Positions 39,257 to 48,481 are shown, numbered from the stretch's first letter. The stretch is DNA of 64,000 nt from Paenibacillus cremeus (GCF_007786445.1 NZ_VNJI01000006.1:1-64000); one strand, 5' to 3'. Numbers and translations: made by a program. The notes: a model not told the origin generated them from the letters alone.

Positions 39257-41206
39257 ATGGGGATGAAGTGGATTCGTTTTTTTCAATCCATTCAAGCGAA
39301 GCTGATCATTATCTACGTCCTATTGATCCTGATTGCGATGCAGCTGATCGGGGTGTATTTTATCCGGACGCTGGAGAGCTCGCTGAAGAATGATTTTATC
39401 GATAATCGGAATAAACAGGCGCAGCTGCTCGCGCAGTATGCGGAGACCTATCTGATTGAAAATCAGGACAACAAGAACGCCGAAAGCAAGAAATCGTACG
39501 AGGATTTGAATCAGTTCGTCAACAGCTTGTTCGTCATTAGCAAAGCGGAGATTCAAGTCATCGATGCGAACGGGGTCGTGCTGACCACCTCGCTGGATCG
39601 GAATCAGTCGGTGGTTGGAAGCAAGAATACGCAGACCGAGGTCACGCGTGCGCTCCAAGGGATCAAGGACAATCAGCGGATGTTCACGGATTTGGATGGC
39701 GTCCGTAAGGTCGTTATTGCCAAACCGATCGGCTCGGGGGTCAAGGTGTACGGCGCGGTGTACATCATTTCCTCGATGGAGGAAGTGTACGACACGATGA
39801 ATCGGATCAGCCGGTTCTTGATTACCGGTACGCTGATCGCCCTGGTGATGACCGCGCTGCTGGGGGTTATCCTGTCGGCGACGATTACGAAACCGATCAA
39901 AGCGATCACGAAGCAGGCGACGGCGGTGGCGGAAGGCCGGTTCGACGAGCAGGTACGCGTGTTAGGTAATGATGAAATCGGGCAGCTGGCCAACACGTTT
40001 AACTTCATGATGGAGCGTCTGAGAGAGGCTCTATCGCTCAATGAAGAGGAGAAGGATAAACTGGGGTCCATCCTGTCCAACATGAATGACGGGCTAATTG
40101 CGGCGGATGACCGGGGACGCGTCATTCTCATAAATCGGCGGGCGAAGCAGATTTTGCAGGTCAATGAGGAGACGACGCTGGGCATGCCGCTGGGTGCACT
40201 GCTAGGCATTACACCTAGGGCAGCGAACGCATCGGCAAAAGGGAAAGCGGCTTCCGTTGGAAGCGAGGCGTTGGATCCAGAGCTGGAGAGCGACGCTGAC
40301 AAAACGACGATGCTGCAGCTGTACCATGAGGCCGAGGAGGAGCCGCTGTTTGTGCGGGTGACGTTCACCGGCATTCACAGCAGTAAAGGCAAAGGCGCTG
40401 GCTCCGGCTCCGGCTCCGGCGGGACGATCGCCGTGCTGCAGGACGTCACCGGCCAGGAGAAGCTGGAGCAGTCGCGGCGCGAGTTCGTCGCCAACGTCTC
40501 GCACGAGCTGCGCACGCCGCTGACGACGATCAAGAGCTACCTCGAGGCGCTGGAGGATGGCGCGCTGGAGGAGCCGCAGCTGGCGGGCAAGTTCGTGAGC
40601 GTAGCACGGAACGAAACGGATCGGATGATCCGGCTCGTTACCGACCTGCTGCAGCTGTCGCGACTGGACTCCAAGCAGGCGATTATCAGCAAGGAGTCGA
40701 CCGATGTAGCAGAGATGCTGGATGAGGTGGCGGACCGCTTCTCATTCCAGCTGGAGCAGCGAGCGATTACCATCGACATCGAGGTTGTGCCGGGCATGAA
40801 GGAGATTATGCTGGATCGCGACCGGATTGATCAGGTGCTGGACAATCTCGTGTCCAACGCGATTAAATATACGCCGGAGGGCGGGTCGATACGGATCCAT
40901 GCTGGATTGGTCGCTAGAGCGCATAGCGGGGATCAAACCGGATACTCGGAATCTCCATTGCTTGAAATTTCCGTACAGGATAATGGAATCGGCATTCCAA
41001 AGAAGGACTTGAGCCGTATTTTTGAACGTTTTTACCGGGTGGATAAAGCCCGTTCGCGTAATATGGGTGGTACAGGTCTAGGACTTTCGATTGCCCGGGA
41101 AATAGTAAAGGCGCACGGCGGCACGGTTCACTTGGACTCTGAGCTGGGAGCGGGGACACGGGTGACGTTTACACTTCCGTATAATCAAGAGGAGGCGGCC
41201 GGATGA
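39257..41206 (+). CDS. walK: Sensor histidine kinase WalK (YycG)
   Basis: 649 aa. Two membrane helices (~13-33 and ~180-203) flank an extracytoplasmic sensor domain; then HAMP (ITKPIKAITKQATAVAEGRF), PAS (~260-395), the phosphorylated His416 in FVANVSHELRTPLTTIKSYL and the ATPase domain (DNLVSNAIKYTP, GTGLGLSIAREIV). The PAS domain has an inserted low-complexity part with a GSGSGSGG run (~385). ATGs at 39251, 39257 and 39263 are possible; 39257 is 8 nt from GAGG. The stop overlaps yycH (ATGA). Confidence 0.97.
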   Translation: MGMKWIRFFQSIQAKLIIIYVLLILIAMQLIGVYFIRTLESSLKNDFIDNRNKQAQLLAQYAETYLIENQDNKNAESKKSYEDLNQFVNSLFVISKAEIQVIDANGVVLTTSLDRNQSVVGSKNTQTEVTRALQGIKDNQRMFTDLDGVRKVVIAKPIGSGVKVYGAVYIISSMEEVYDTMNRISRFLITGTLIALVMTALLGVILSATITKPIKAITKQATAVAEGRFDEQVRVLGNDEIGQLANTFNFMMERLREALSLNEEEKDKLGSILSNMNDGLIAADDRGRVILINRRAKQILQVNEETTLGMPLGALLGITPRAANASAKGKAASVGSEALDPELESDADKTTMLQLYHEAEEEPLFVRVTFTGIHSSKGKGAGSGSGSGGTIAVLQDVTGQEKLEQSRREFVANVSHELRTPLTTIKSYLEALEDGALEEPQLAGKFVSVARNETDRMIRLVTDLLQLSRLDSKQAIISKESTDVAEMLDEVADRFSFQLEQRAITIDIEVVPGMKEIMLDRDRIDQVLDNLVSNAIKYTPEGGSIRIHAGLVARAHSGDQTGYSESPLLEISVQDNGIGIPKKDLSRIFERFYRVDKARSRNMGGTGLGLSIAREIVKAHGGTVHLDSELGAGTRVTFTLPYNQEEAAG

Positions 41207-42492
41207 TTGAGAAGCTGAAAACAGCTGTATTGTCGCTGCTCGTGCTGCTCAGTCTGCTGCAAAGCTATTTGCTGGCTTACAGCTATCCGAAGTTTGATCC
41301 GGTGTCCCCTGAGGAGTACGTGAAGACCGAGCGGCTGGGTACGCAGGCGGCTTTGGAGGATATGCTGTTCCCGGATCAAGTGGTGCTGCATCTGGGCAAG
41401 GAGCAGCATACGGTCGTCTACCCGAACACGGCTAAATATAATGAGATATGGGATACGGTCAAGCAGCGGTATTACCTCGAGGGCTTTCGCAAAACGACGA
41501 CTACCGCATTGGGGCTGAATTGGGATGAAATCCGCAATAAGCAGCAGGGTGTAGAAGTGCGGTTCCGCGACGGGTTGCCGCTCAATGTGCTGCAGCGGGT
41601 CATGCAAATCAAGTCCGACCTGCCCAGCGAGAATGACCTAATTACACGCATTTGGATTTTTGCCAAGGATACGAACGAGGTGCGCACGATTCTGTTTACG
41701 GATACGGCGAGCACGGTGTATGAGGCTCAGAAGGCCGATTTTACCGTCAAGGATATCGAGAAGTTTGTGGCGGTCAGTCCGGATTTTATTCCGTATAAAG
41801 TGACGCCGGGCGACTACTATTTGCCGCTAAAGCCGCTTGCGATGACGGGCTTCAAAATGGGCTATACGCAGTTTACCGTGGACCAGATGAAACGAACCTT
41901 TTTCGTGGATCCGGCGATTACCCGGAATTTGACGGAGCGGGACGGCTCGGAGATTTATACCGACGGGAAGCGGGGACTGCAGCTGAAGAACGAGCCGCAC
42001 TGGATGACGTACTCTGACCCGGTGGCGCCGGCGGCGGATAGTCGCATCGACCTGCTGGGGAACCTGGTGTCAGCCGTCCAATTCATCAACCAGCATGGGG
42101 GATGGAACGGGACCTATGGGGTTCAAAAGGTGCCGCAGCGGCTGCTGTTGGGCAATCAGGCGTTTGTTTTTCGGCAGTATTATCAGTCGTTCCCGATCAT
42201 TAATCCGCGGAGCGATACGATCGGATATATACGCATCTCGCTGCAAAAGGGGCTTGTATCGAACTTTGAGCGTTCTATTATGACCCCGGAGGTGCGGAAT
42301 GTGACCCGCAATGAAGTACAGCTTGCCGGCGGCGAGCAGCTGGATGAGAAGCTGAAGCAGTTCAGCTTGCAGAAAACGCAGTTTTACGGTGTGTTTCCGG
42401 CGTACCGGCCGATTGTCATGGAAAAAACGATGGAGCTGGTGCCGGCTTGGGCGGTCGAATTGCGGGATGGTACGTACGAATTTTTAGAGTGA
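41203..42492 (+). CDS. yycH: WalRK accessory protein YycH
   Basis: 429 aa. One N-terminal membrane helix (TAVLSLLVLLSLLQSYLLAY), the rest outside the cell. YycH proteins are poorly conserved; placement between walK and yycI and the anchor-plus-large-domain layout support the call. In B. subtilis YycH and YycI contact WalK in the membrane and hold down its activity. Starts in the ATGA overlap with walK. Confidence 0.92.
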   Translation: MIEKLKTAVLSLLVLLSLLQSYLLAYSYPKFDPVSPEEYVKTERLGTQAALEDMLFPDQVVLHLGKEQHTVVYPNTAKYNEIWDTVKQRYYLEGFRKTTTTALGLNWDEIRNKQQGVEVRFRDGLPLNVLQRVMQIKSDLPSENDLITRIWIFAKDTNEVRTILFTDTASTVYEAQKADFTVKDIEKFVAVSPDFIPYKVTPGDYYLPLKPLAMTGFKMGYTQFTVDQMKRTFFVDPAITRNLTERDGSEIYTDGKRGLQLKNEPHWMTYSDPVAPAADSRIDLLGNLVSAVQFINQHGGWNGTYGVQKVPQRLLLGNQAFVFRQYYQSFPIINPRSDTIGYIRISLQKGLVSNFERSIMTPEVRNVTRNEVQLAGGEQLDEKLKQFSLQKTQFYGVFPAYRPIVMEKTMELVPAWAVELRDGTYEFLE

Positions 42493-42505
42493 GGGGGACG
42501 CAGCG

Positions 42506-43246
42506 ATGGATTGGGGCCGGGCGAAGACGATATTGATTCTGTCTTTCTTGCTGCTGAACGCCGTGCTCGGCATCCAGCTGTGGTCCAGCCGTTCGGATCT
42601 GCTCGATCTGGAGGCGAACCCGAGCGGTGCGGCGGAGGAGATTCAGCGGCTGCTCAAAAGCAAAAACATTCAAGTGCCGGCAGAAATCCCGAAGGATGTG
42701 CCAAAGCTGAAGGAGATCGTGGCGAAGTTCGATGAGAACCTGACGCCGGGCAAGCCAATTCCGCTGCAAAAGCCGTTCAAATTTGATCCGCTGATTACTA
42801 AGGGCTCTTTTAAAGACGTGCTGAGCAAGACGGGGATTCCGAAAATCGATATGTACCAATGGGATCCGATGACGAGCGTGAATGGGACGTATATTTTTCA
42901 TCAAATGTACGGGAGGCTGCCGATGTTCGAGGTGCAGGTGGAGCTGCAGGAGAAAGCTGGGCTGGTCAGCACTTACCGACAGGGGTATGTGGAGGTGCAG
43001 CCGGAGGGGGACCAGAAGGAGCAGAAGGTCATTTCGGCGTATATTGCACTGCGCAGCTTGATTGAGAACTTCCTTCCGCAGGGCGCGGTCATTACGGGCG
43101 TTCAGCTTGGGTATCACGGACAGGTGTATAACTCGCAAACGCTGAACATGTGGCCTTCGTGGAGGGTGTCGCTGAGCAACGGCGATTCGTACTTCGTGCA
43201 TGCGTTCAACGGTGCGGTGGAAGAGCCGCAGAAAAACAAAAAGTAA
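42506..43246 (+). CDS. yycI: WalRK accessory protein YycI
   Basis: 246 aa. One N-terminal membrane helix (AKTILILSFLLLNAVLGIQL) and an extracytoplasmic domain related to YycH (QEKVISAYIALRSLIENFLP; VTPSWR-like WPSWRVSLSNGDSYFVHAFN near the end). Partner of YycH in controlling WalK. GAGGGGGACGCAGCG precedes the ATG. Confidence 0.92.
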   Translation: MDWGRAKTILILSFLLLNAVLGIQLWSSRSDLLDLEANPSGAAEEIQRLLKSKNIQVPAEIPKDVPKLKEIVAKFDENLTPGKPIPLQKPFKFDPLITKGSFKDVLSKTGIPKIDMYQWDPMTSVNGTYIFHQMYGRLPMFEVQVELQEKAGLVSTYRQGYVEVQPEGDQKEQKVISAYIALRSLIENFLPQGAVITGVQLGYHGQVYNSQTLNMWPSWRVSLSNGDSYFVHAFNGAVEEPQKNKK

Positions 43247-43265
43247 GGGGTTGGGAGTTAGGGAG

Positions 43266-44069
43266 ATGGGCATAAAGTTTAGCGTACTGTCCAGCGGTTC
43301 CACGGGGAACGCCATGGTGGTGGCCACGGACGAGGGCAAGGTGCTCATCGATGCGGGCCTCAGCGCCAAGAAGGTGGAGCAGCTGCTGAAGGAGCGGGGC
43401 ATGTCGGCGGCGGACCTGGATGCGATTCTGGTGACGCACGAGCATGCGGATCATATCAAAGGGCTGGGTGCGGTGGCGCGCAAGTTCGACCTTCCTGTCT
43501 ATGCGAACGAGAAGACATGGGAGGCGCTGGATAAGCAGATCGGCGAGATTGTTGAGGCGAACCGCTGTGTAATGCAGACCGGGGAAATCCTCGAGTTCGG
43601 GTCACTGCAGGTGGAGTCGTACGGCATCTCGCACGATGCGGCGGAGCCGGTGGGGTACTGCTTTTATGAGGGGGAGCAAAAGCTGAGTCTGGCGACCGAT
43701 CTGGGCTATATGAGCTCCAAGGTGAAGGAGAAGATTCAGGACAGCGACGTGCTCGTGCTAGAATCGAACCATGACATTGAGATGCTGCGTATGGGCAAGT
43801 ACCCTTGGAACATTAAGCGGCGCATTCTGAGCGATTTGGGGCACTTGTCCAATGAGGCGGCAGGCGAAGGTCTCGTCGATGTAATGACCGAACGGACGAA
43901 GCGGGTGTATCTCGCGCATTTAAGCCGGGACCATAACCTGATGGAGTTGGCCAGGCTGACGGTGTCTAACGTAGTCGATGATAAGCTGGCGCCGGACGAT
44001 CATCGGGCGAAGCTGATGGATACATACCATGACCGGTCAACGGCGTGGGATCGTCTGGATGAATCTTAG
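43266..44069 (+). CDS. walJ: MBL-fold exonuclease YycJ (WalJ)
   Basis: 267 aa. Metallo-beta-lactamase fold: FSVLSSGSTGNAMVV at the start, the metal motif THEHADHIKG, and later EAEPV-, SNHD- and HLS-type residues (LVLESNHDIEM; GHLSNEAAG; HLSRDHN). In B. subtilis YycJ/WalJ is the last gene of this operon; it has been linked to DNA repair and mutation avoidance as a 5'-exonuclease. The frame is open upstream, but this ATG gives the family start. Confidence 0.94.
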   Translation: MGIKFSVLSSGSTGNAMVVATDEGKVLIDAGLSAKKVEQLLKERGMSAADLDAILVTHEHADHIKGLGAVARKFDLPVYANEKTWEALDKQIGEIVEANRCVMQTGEILEFGSLQVESYGISHDAAEPVGYCFYEGEQKLSLATDLGYMSSKVKEKIQDSDVLVLESNHDIEMLRMGKYPWNIKRRILSDLGHLSNEAAGEGLVDVMTERTKRVYLAHLSRDHNLMELARLTVSNVVDDKLAPDDHRAKLMDTYHDRSTAWDRLDES

Positions 44070-44071
44070 TC

Positions 44072-44314
44072 TTAAGTCCGATCGAAGCTGGGAAAAAATC
44101 CAGCTGTCGCAGCAGCATCCTCGCTCTCCAGGGCGTGCGCTTTGCTGGCCAGCTCGTGCGCGGTGATGATGCCTTTTTCAATCAGGAGCTCGATGACGGC
44201 GCTAAGCAGCAGGGCGTGCTGGTAGTGACCTTCCTTGAGGTCGGCGAGCTTGCCGATCCATTCGATTTCCTCCAGCGGGGAATGCACGCGATTCATATTG
44301 ACGTTCGTATTCAT
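44072..44314 (-). CDS. Small helical protein of unknown function
   Basis: 80 aa. SPLEEIEWIGKLADLKEGHY and ALLLSAVIELLIEKGIITAH suggest an all-helical protein with a small HTH-like ending (IEKGIITAHELASKA). Convergent with walJ and separated from it by 2 nt. The ATG at 44314 follows AAAGGATGG at good spacing; one at 44326 touches the ribosome binding site. I do not recognise the family. Confidence 0.6.
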   Translation of the reverse strand: MNTNVNMNRVHSPLEEIEWIGKLADLKEGHYQHALLLSAVIELLIEKGIITAHELASKAHALESEDAAATAGFFPSFDRT

Positions 44315-44517
44315 GGGCGGGGCCATCCTTTCGGGTGTATGGGATTGGGTGGTTTACGGGCTATGTTTCTATTCTAGTCTAGCAAGCTGCAAAACATTCC
44401 TAAGTGGATGAAGATTTTAGTTTTTCAGATTGCTAGTTTATCGGGTACAATAGGCAGGATAGGCTTGTACTACGGGGGCTGGATTGCTCCAGCCTGGGAG
44501 CGAAGGGGGTGGCGGAC

Positions 44518-45753
44518 GTGAGTTTGTTTGACGACGATTTTTATTCCACGCGGGTTTCGCGCCGGGAATCCTGGCGGATGCCTCGCCGTTTTCCCGATCG
44601 GCTCCCGCCCTGGCTGCTTCCCGCCATCGGGGGCGCTGCGCTGACGGCTGCGCTGTTCCTCGTGTTTAGCGGAGGAGAAGGACGGAAAGCATCGGTCGAG
44701 CCGCAAGCGCTGGCTACCATGGCGCCTTCCACGGGGAGCAGCGTCGCTTCCGGTATGGTCGGCTCCGAGCGGCTCATGAGCGATTCGGTGGTGAGCGCGG
44801 CGGAGAAAATTTCTCCTGCGGTGGTCAGCATTCTCGGCTCGAAGAAGGAAGGCGAAAAGGAGCCCGCCCGCGGGGGTGGCACGATGGGGCTTGGCTCGGG
44901 CGTTATTTTTGCTCGGGCGGGCGATAAGGTGCGGATTGTGACCAATAATCATGTGGTCGAAGGGTTCACCCAGCTGGACGTGATCACGATCACGGGCGAG
45001 CGCCGCAAGGCCACGCTGATCGGGCGGGATCAGATTACCGATCTGGCGGTCCTGGAGACGGATGGGGCCGGGCTGAAGCAGATCGCGGAGTTCGGCGACT
45101 CCGACGCTCTCAAGGCGGGCGAGACGGCGATCGCGGTCGGCAACCCGCTCGGGCTGGGCTATGCGCCCACGGTGACCAAGGGGATTATTAGCTGGCCGAA
45201 GCGCACGATTCCGGTGTCGCTCGGACGTGAGGGCGAGCTGGACTGGGAGATGGACGTCATCCAGACGGACGCGGCGATCAATCAGGGCAACAGCGGCGGC
45301 GCACTCGTGAATCTGGACGGCAAGGTGGTCGGGATCAACACGCTGAAGGTGGCCGATACGGGGATCGAAGGCTTAGGCTTTGCGATTCCGATCAATCAGG
45401 TCAAGGTCGTTATTGATGCACTGCTGACCGATCATAAGGTGAAGCGCCCGTACATTGGCGTGGTCACGCAGGATTTGCAGTCGTTCACCGCCGGTACGGA
45501 AAGCTTGAAGCTGCCCGCCGAGGTGAAAAAAGGGATCGTCGTGCTCGATGTGCTCGGTCCGGCGAAGGATGCGGGCCTTAAAACCAGCGATGTGATCGTG
45601 GAGCTCGATGGCAAGCCGGTGGACAGCACGCTGGCGCTGCGCAAGTACATTTACGGCAGCAAGAAGGTTGGGGAGAAGCTGGCGGTCACTTTTTACCGCG
45701 GGTCGAAGAAAACGACGGTTCAGGTGTCGCTTAGCGAGCTGAAGGATAAGTAA
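44518..45753 (+). CDS. htrA: HtrA-type serine protease (DegP family), membrane-anchored
   Basis: 411 aa. A cytoplasmic N-terminus, one membrane segment at ~32-50 (LPPWLLPAIGGAALTAALFL), then the trypsin-like domain with His145 (NNHVVEG), Asp175 (ITDLAVLE) and Ser259 (NQGNSGGALV), and one PDZ domain (~305-405). It degrades misfolded exported proteins. The position after walJ matches B. subtilis (htrC/YyxA). GTG 44518 lies 8 nt after GGGGG; the GTG at 44509 overlaps that site. Confidence 0.94.
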   Translation: MSLFDDDFYSTRVSRRESWRMPRRFPDRLPPWLLPAIGGAALTAALFLVFSGGEGRKASVEPQALATMAPSTGSSVASGMVGSERLMSDSVVSAAEKISPAVVSILGSKKEGEKEPARGGGTMGLGSGVIFARAGDKVRIVTNNHVVEGFTQLDVITITGERRKATLIGRDQITDLAVLETDGAGLKQIAEFGDSDALKAGETAIAVGNPLGLGYAPTVTKGIISWPKRTIPVSLGREGELDWEMDVIQTDAAINQGNSGGALVNLDGKVVGINTLKVADTGIEGLGFAIPINQVKVVIDALLTDHKVKRPYIGVVTQDLQSFTAGTESLKLPAEVKKGIVVLDVLGPAKDAGLKTSDVIVELDGKPVDSTLALRKYIYGSKKVGEKLAVTFYRGSKKTTVQVSLSELKDK

Positions 45754-45855
45754 GCTACAGGCCTACAGTTCAGGAGCTGGGATTTAGGACTGGAACAGTT
45801 GGGTAGACTAGGGATATAGGTGAAATGAAACGATTAAAAGGGGTCTTATCCATAT

Positions 45856-46023
45856 ATGCACGTTGTTTGTAAGGAACACTTAGAATTGGCTATTGACCAA
45901 TTTGTCGATGAGTTTGAGGACGCGCCGGATATCGTGGATTTGGCAGATGTGCATTTTAGCGCCTGGGAGCCGCCCGCGCATTGTGAGCGGTGCTCGGAGC
46001 CGGGACGGTTTTTGGTGGTTTAA
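45856..46023 (+). CDS. CxxH/CxxC small protein (YyzF family)
   Basis: 55 aa, MHVVCKEHLELAIDQFVDEF, with Cys5-x-x-His8 near the start and CERC near the end (Cys43 and Cys46), a pattern that suggests a zinc or iron site. Located between htrA and rlmH, where Bacillales carry the YyzF/CxxH/CxxC family. AAAGGGG precedes the ATG. Function unknown. Confidence 0.88.
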   Translation: MHVVCKEHLELAIDQFVDEFEDAPDIVDLADVHFSAWEPPAHCERCSEPGRFLVV

Positions 46024-46104
46024 TACGATGGCAGGGAGGCAGGCCTGTGCTCGGTTGGAGCGTAGGGTGCCTCTTTTTGCATGCGGAAGGGGAGTTGGAT
46101 GTCG

Positions 46105-46584
46105 ATGCATATTACCATCATCGCGGTAGGAAAGCTGAAGGAGGCGTACCTGGTTCAGGGGATCGCCGAGTATGTGAAGCGCCTTGGCCCGTATGCCAAG
46201 GTGCAGGTGGTGGAGGTGCCGGACGAGAAGGCACCGGAGACGATGAGCGCCGCTGAGGAGGCGCAGGTGCGGTTTCGCGAGGGGGAACGCATCCTCGCGC
46301 AGGTTCGGGAGGGCGCGTACGTCGTCGCCCTCGCGATTGACGGCAAGCCGCTCTCGAGCGAGGAACTCGCGGAGCGGCTTGCCGGGCTGGCCACGTATGG
46401 GCGCAGCCACGTGGCGTTTGTGATCGGGGGCTCGCTAGGGCTGGCCCCCGAGGTGTTGGCCCGCGCGGAGCTGAAGCTCAGCTTCGGGCGCATGACCTTG
46501 CCGCATCAGCTGATGCGGCTGGTGCTGGTGGAGCAGGTGTACCGTGCGTTCAAGATCAACCGGGGAGAACCTTACCATAAATAA
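46105..46584 (+). CDS. rlmH: 23S rRNA (pseudouridine1915-N3)-methyltransferase RlmH
   Basis: 159 aa, the exact length usual for Rlm[21 protein letters not shown] at the start, [13 protein letters not shown] as the SAM-binding knot motif and [20 protein letters not shown] at the end. It methylates the pseudouridine at position 1915 in helix 69 of 23S rRNA. ATG 46099 two codons upstream is an alternative. It marks the end of the conserved origin-proximal gene order. Confidence 0.97.
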   Translation: MHITIIAVGKLKEAYLVQGIAEYVKRLGPYAKVQVVEVPDEKAPETMSAAEEAQVRFREGERILAQVREGAYVVALAIDGKPLSSEELAERLAGLATYGRSHVAFVIGGSLGLAPEVLARAELKLSFGRMTLPHQLMRLVLVEQVYRAFKINRGEPYHK

Positions 46585-46637
46585 TAGCAAGCGGTTTAAT
46601 GTACAAATTGCTACTAAACCAAATCGGAGTGGTCTTT

Positions 46638-47209
46638 GTGGCAAACACAGATAAATTCGAAATAATAGCGAACATCTATGACACGCCTGAACGAATCCAT
46701 ATTGCAAAGGCGGAGTCGTCTGGGGGGAGGGAAATCCAGAAGCCTCGATCATGATGATTCTGGATAATCCCGGAGCTCGGGAGGATCGGCAAGGCAATTC
46801 GTTTCTGTGCGGTACCCGAGAAACACTCCAGCTTGGCATGAGGGAGGCGGGGATAGATGCAGCCGATGTTTATGTCACTTTTTTGCTGAAATGTCGGCCG
46901 ATTCGTGCCTACAATAAGCCTGAAGCTAGAGCGGCATGTCTTCCACATCTAGAGCTGCAGCTTTTTCAGAAGAAGCCGCTTGTATTGTTCGGATTTGGCG
47001 ATGTCGTAGCAGAAGCCGTATTCCCAGATCAGGAGAGCGCCAGTGTCAAGGAACTACGAGGCAGTTGGTTTGAATTTCAGGGTACGCCAATCAGCTTCAC
47101 CTATCATCCGCTTGCCGTAAGAAGGCGGCCCAATTTATTAAGGTTTTTCGTAGAAGATTTGCAAGCCTTGAAGGAGAAGTGGATGGAGATTCAACACCGT
47201 AGGCTTTAA
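46638..47209 (+). pseudogene. Chimaeric relic: methyltransferase start joined to truncated uracil-DNA glycosylase
   Basis: From GTG 46638 the frame reads MANTDKFEIIANIYDTPERI, the typical start of a small SAM-dependent methyltransferase, then ends at 46752. In another frame, open from 46691 to 47209, the protein reads GGVVWGEGNPEASIMMI, then NPGAREDRQGNSFLCGTRE, LKCRP and TYHPLAVRRRPNLLRFF: a family-4/5-type uracil-DNA glycosylase with its catalytic motifs but lacking about 40-50 N-terminal residues, including the first pair of Fe-S cluster cysteines. The join lies near 46700. A truncated protein could start at ATG 46751. Probably non-functional. Confidence 0.75.
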
Positions 47210-47227
47210 AAATTTTAAATTGCAAAC

Positions 47228-47268
47228 AAAACGGCTGAATCAAGGATCATCCTTGCCAGCCGTTTTCA
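47228..47268. terminator. Bidirectional terminator between the glycosylase relic and the dehydrogenase gene
   Basis: AAAACGGCTG / CAGCCGTTTT outer stem with an inner AAGGAT / ATCCTT stem; A and T flanks serve both strands. Confidence 0.85.
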
Positions 47269-47270
47269 TG

Positions 47271-48032
47271 TTATTCAATCGCACTCTTCAATGCTTTATA
47301 CATGTTGGTTACATGCTCATCGACTTCATCTCGTGACATGCGTAAGCGGCCCACGGACGTACCGTATCCAATTTCCGGTTTGCCCTCTTCCAGCCCTTGA
47401 AAAATGCCATCTGCGAAGTCATCCAGTGGTTCCCCATGCGTATGCAATCCTGCTCCGCCTAAGTCGGTATTTACGGCCGGAGGAGCGACTTCAATGACTT
47501 CCACGGACGTGGCAGATAGCTGGTGTCTTAGACTCACGGTAAACGAATGAAGCGCCGCTTTCGTCGCGGAATAGATCGGAGCAATAGCAAGCGGTGTAAA
47601 AGCTAACCCCGAGGTCACGTTAATGATGGCCGCGTCTTCTTTAGTTGTAAAATACGGTGCGAACAGCATCGAAAGATGGAAGGGCGCTTCAATGTTGGTT
47701 GTAATCTCTTGATTAAAGTACCCCCAGTTGGTCTTGGCATCCGCTTTTAACGTGTGGAAGCGTTGTTGGATCCCGGCATTATTAACTAACACATTTACCT
47801 CAGGATAGTTCTCGGTTACCCAATCAAACAGGGCTATACGCTCGGCTTCCACATTCAAATCACTTACCCGGGTGATCAGGCTAGGGAGTTTTTCTTTTGC
47901 CTGTTGGAGTACATGTTCTCGTCGTCCCGTAACGATAACTTGATTCCCGGCTTTGATAAAACGTTCTGCAAAAGCCAATCCGATGCCAGTGCTTCCGCCT
48001 GTAATGAGTATTGTATTCCCTGAAAGTTTCAT
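47271..48032 (-). CDS. Short-chain dehydrogenase/reductase (DltE-like)
   Basis: 253 aa. NAD(P)-binding TGGSTGIGLAFAERF, NVLVNNAG, a catalytic Ser in INVTSGLAF and YSATKAALHSF with the Tyr-x-x-x-Lys pair. All active-site residues are present. The substrate is unknown; the name DltE comes from a B. subtilis relative. The start overlaps the merR-type gene by 4 nt, so the two form one operon under the promoter at 48451. Confidence 0.9.
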   Translation of the reverse strand: MKLSGNTILITGGSTGIGLAFAERFIKAGNQVIVTGRREHVLQQAKEKLPSLITRVSDLNVEAERIALFDWVTENYPEVNVLVNNAGIQQRFHTLKADAKTNWGYFNQEITTNIEAPFHLSMLFAPYFTTKEDAAIINVTSGLAFTPLAIAPIYSATKAALHSFTVSLRHQLSATSVEVIEVAPPAVNTDLGGAGLHTHGEPLDDFADGIFQGLEEGKPEIGYGTSVGRLRMSRDEVDEHVTNMYKALKSAIE

Positions 48033-48412
48033 TCCAGTCCCTCTTCTCCATTATAGTTTCGGTTTTGATAACGTGTAATTTTAAAGTCAATCCTTTTTAA
48101 GGATTCCGTCATCAACGCAATTTCAGCTAGCACCGCTTGCTTGTGATTGTTCATCATTTCCAGTCGGAGTTCAATGGTTTGATCCCCTTCAATAATCCAA
48201 TCCATGTACTGCTTAATACCGCTTATGGGCATGTGCGTGTTTTTTAAACAAATCACGGTTTCGAGTAACGCCATTTGGTTTTCTGAAAATAACCGCCTAC
48301 CGTTCTCATCACGCTCGATTAGGGGGAGTAGTCCTTTTTTTTCATAATAACGGATCGTAGATTCCGGAATATTGAATTTAGCTGAAGCTTCGCTGATGGA
48401 ACAATACTTCAT
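48029..48412 (-). CDS. MerR family transcriptional regulator
   Basis: 127 aa. N-terminal winged helix-turn-helix MKYCSISEASAKFNIPESTI then RYYEKKGLLPLIERDENGRR, the MerR signature, followed by a dimerisation helix (~85-125). No Cys cluster for metal binding is seen, so the ligand is probably an organic molecule or stress signal. GGAGG lies before this ATG; the frame extends 11 codons further without family features. It probably regulates its own operon with the downstream dehydrogenase. Confidence 0.92.
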   Translation of the reverse strand: MKYCSISEASAKFNIPESTIRYYEKKGLLPLIERDENGRRLFSENQMALLETVICLKNTHMPISGIKQYMDWIIEGDQTIELRLEMMNNHKQAVLAEIALMTESLKRIDFKITRYQNRNYNGEEGLE

Positions 48413-48450
48413 TTGGAGACCTCCAGTATCTTTCCCTGCCGACAAGAATT

Positions 48451-48481
48451 ATGATACGACTTAAACCATGGTTTAAGTCAA
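48451..48481 (-). promoter_or_regulatory. MerR-type promoter with 19-bp spacer and palindromic operator
   Basis: On the minus strand TTGACT (48476-48481) and TATCAT (48451-48456) are 19 bp apart, the over-long spacing typical of MerR-activated promoters, and a perfect 20-bp palindrome (48459-48478, half site ACTTAAACCA) fills the spacer. It lies 38 nt upstream of the regulator's ATG. Confidence 0.88.

Noticed and set aside
39673-40374. 233-codon minus-strand frame opposite walK
   Set aside because: Ser-rich shadow of the walK coding strand with no start signal; walK itself is certain.
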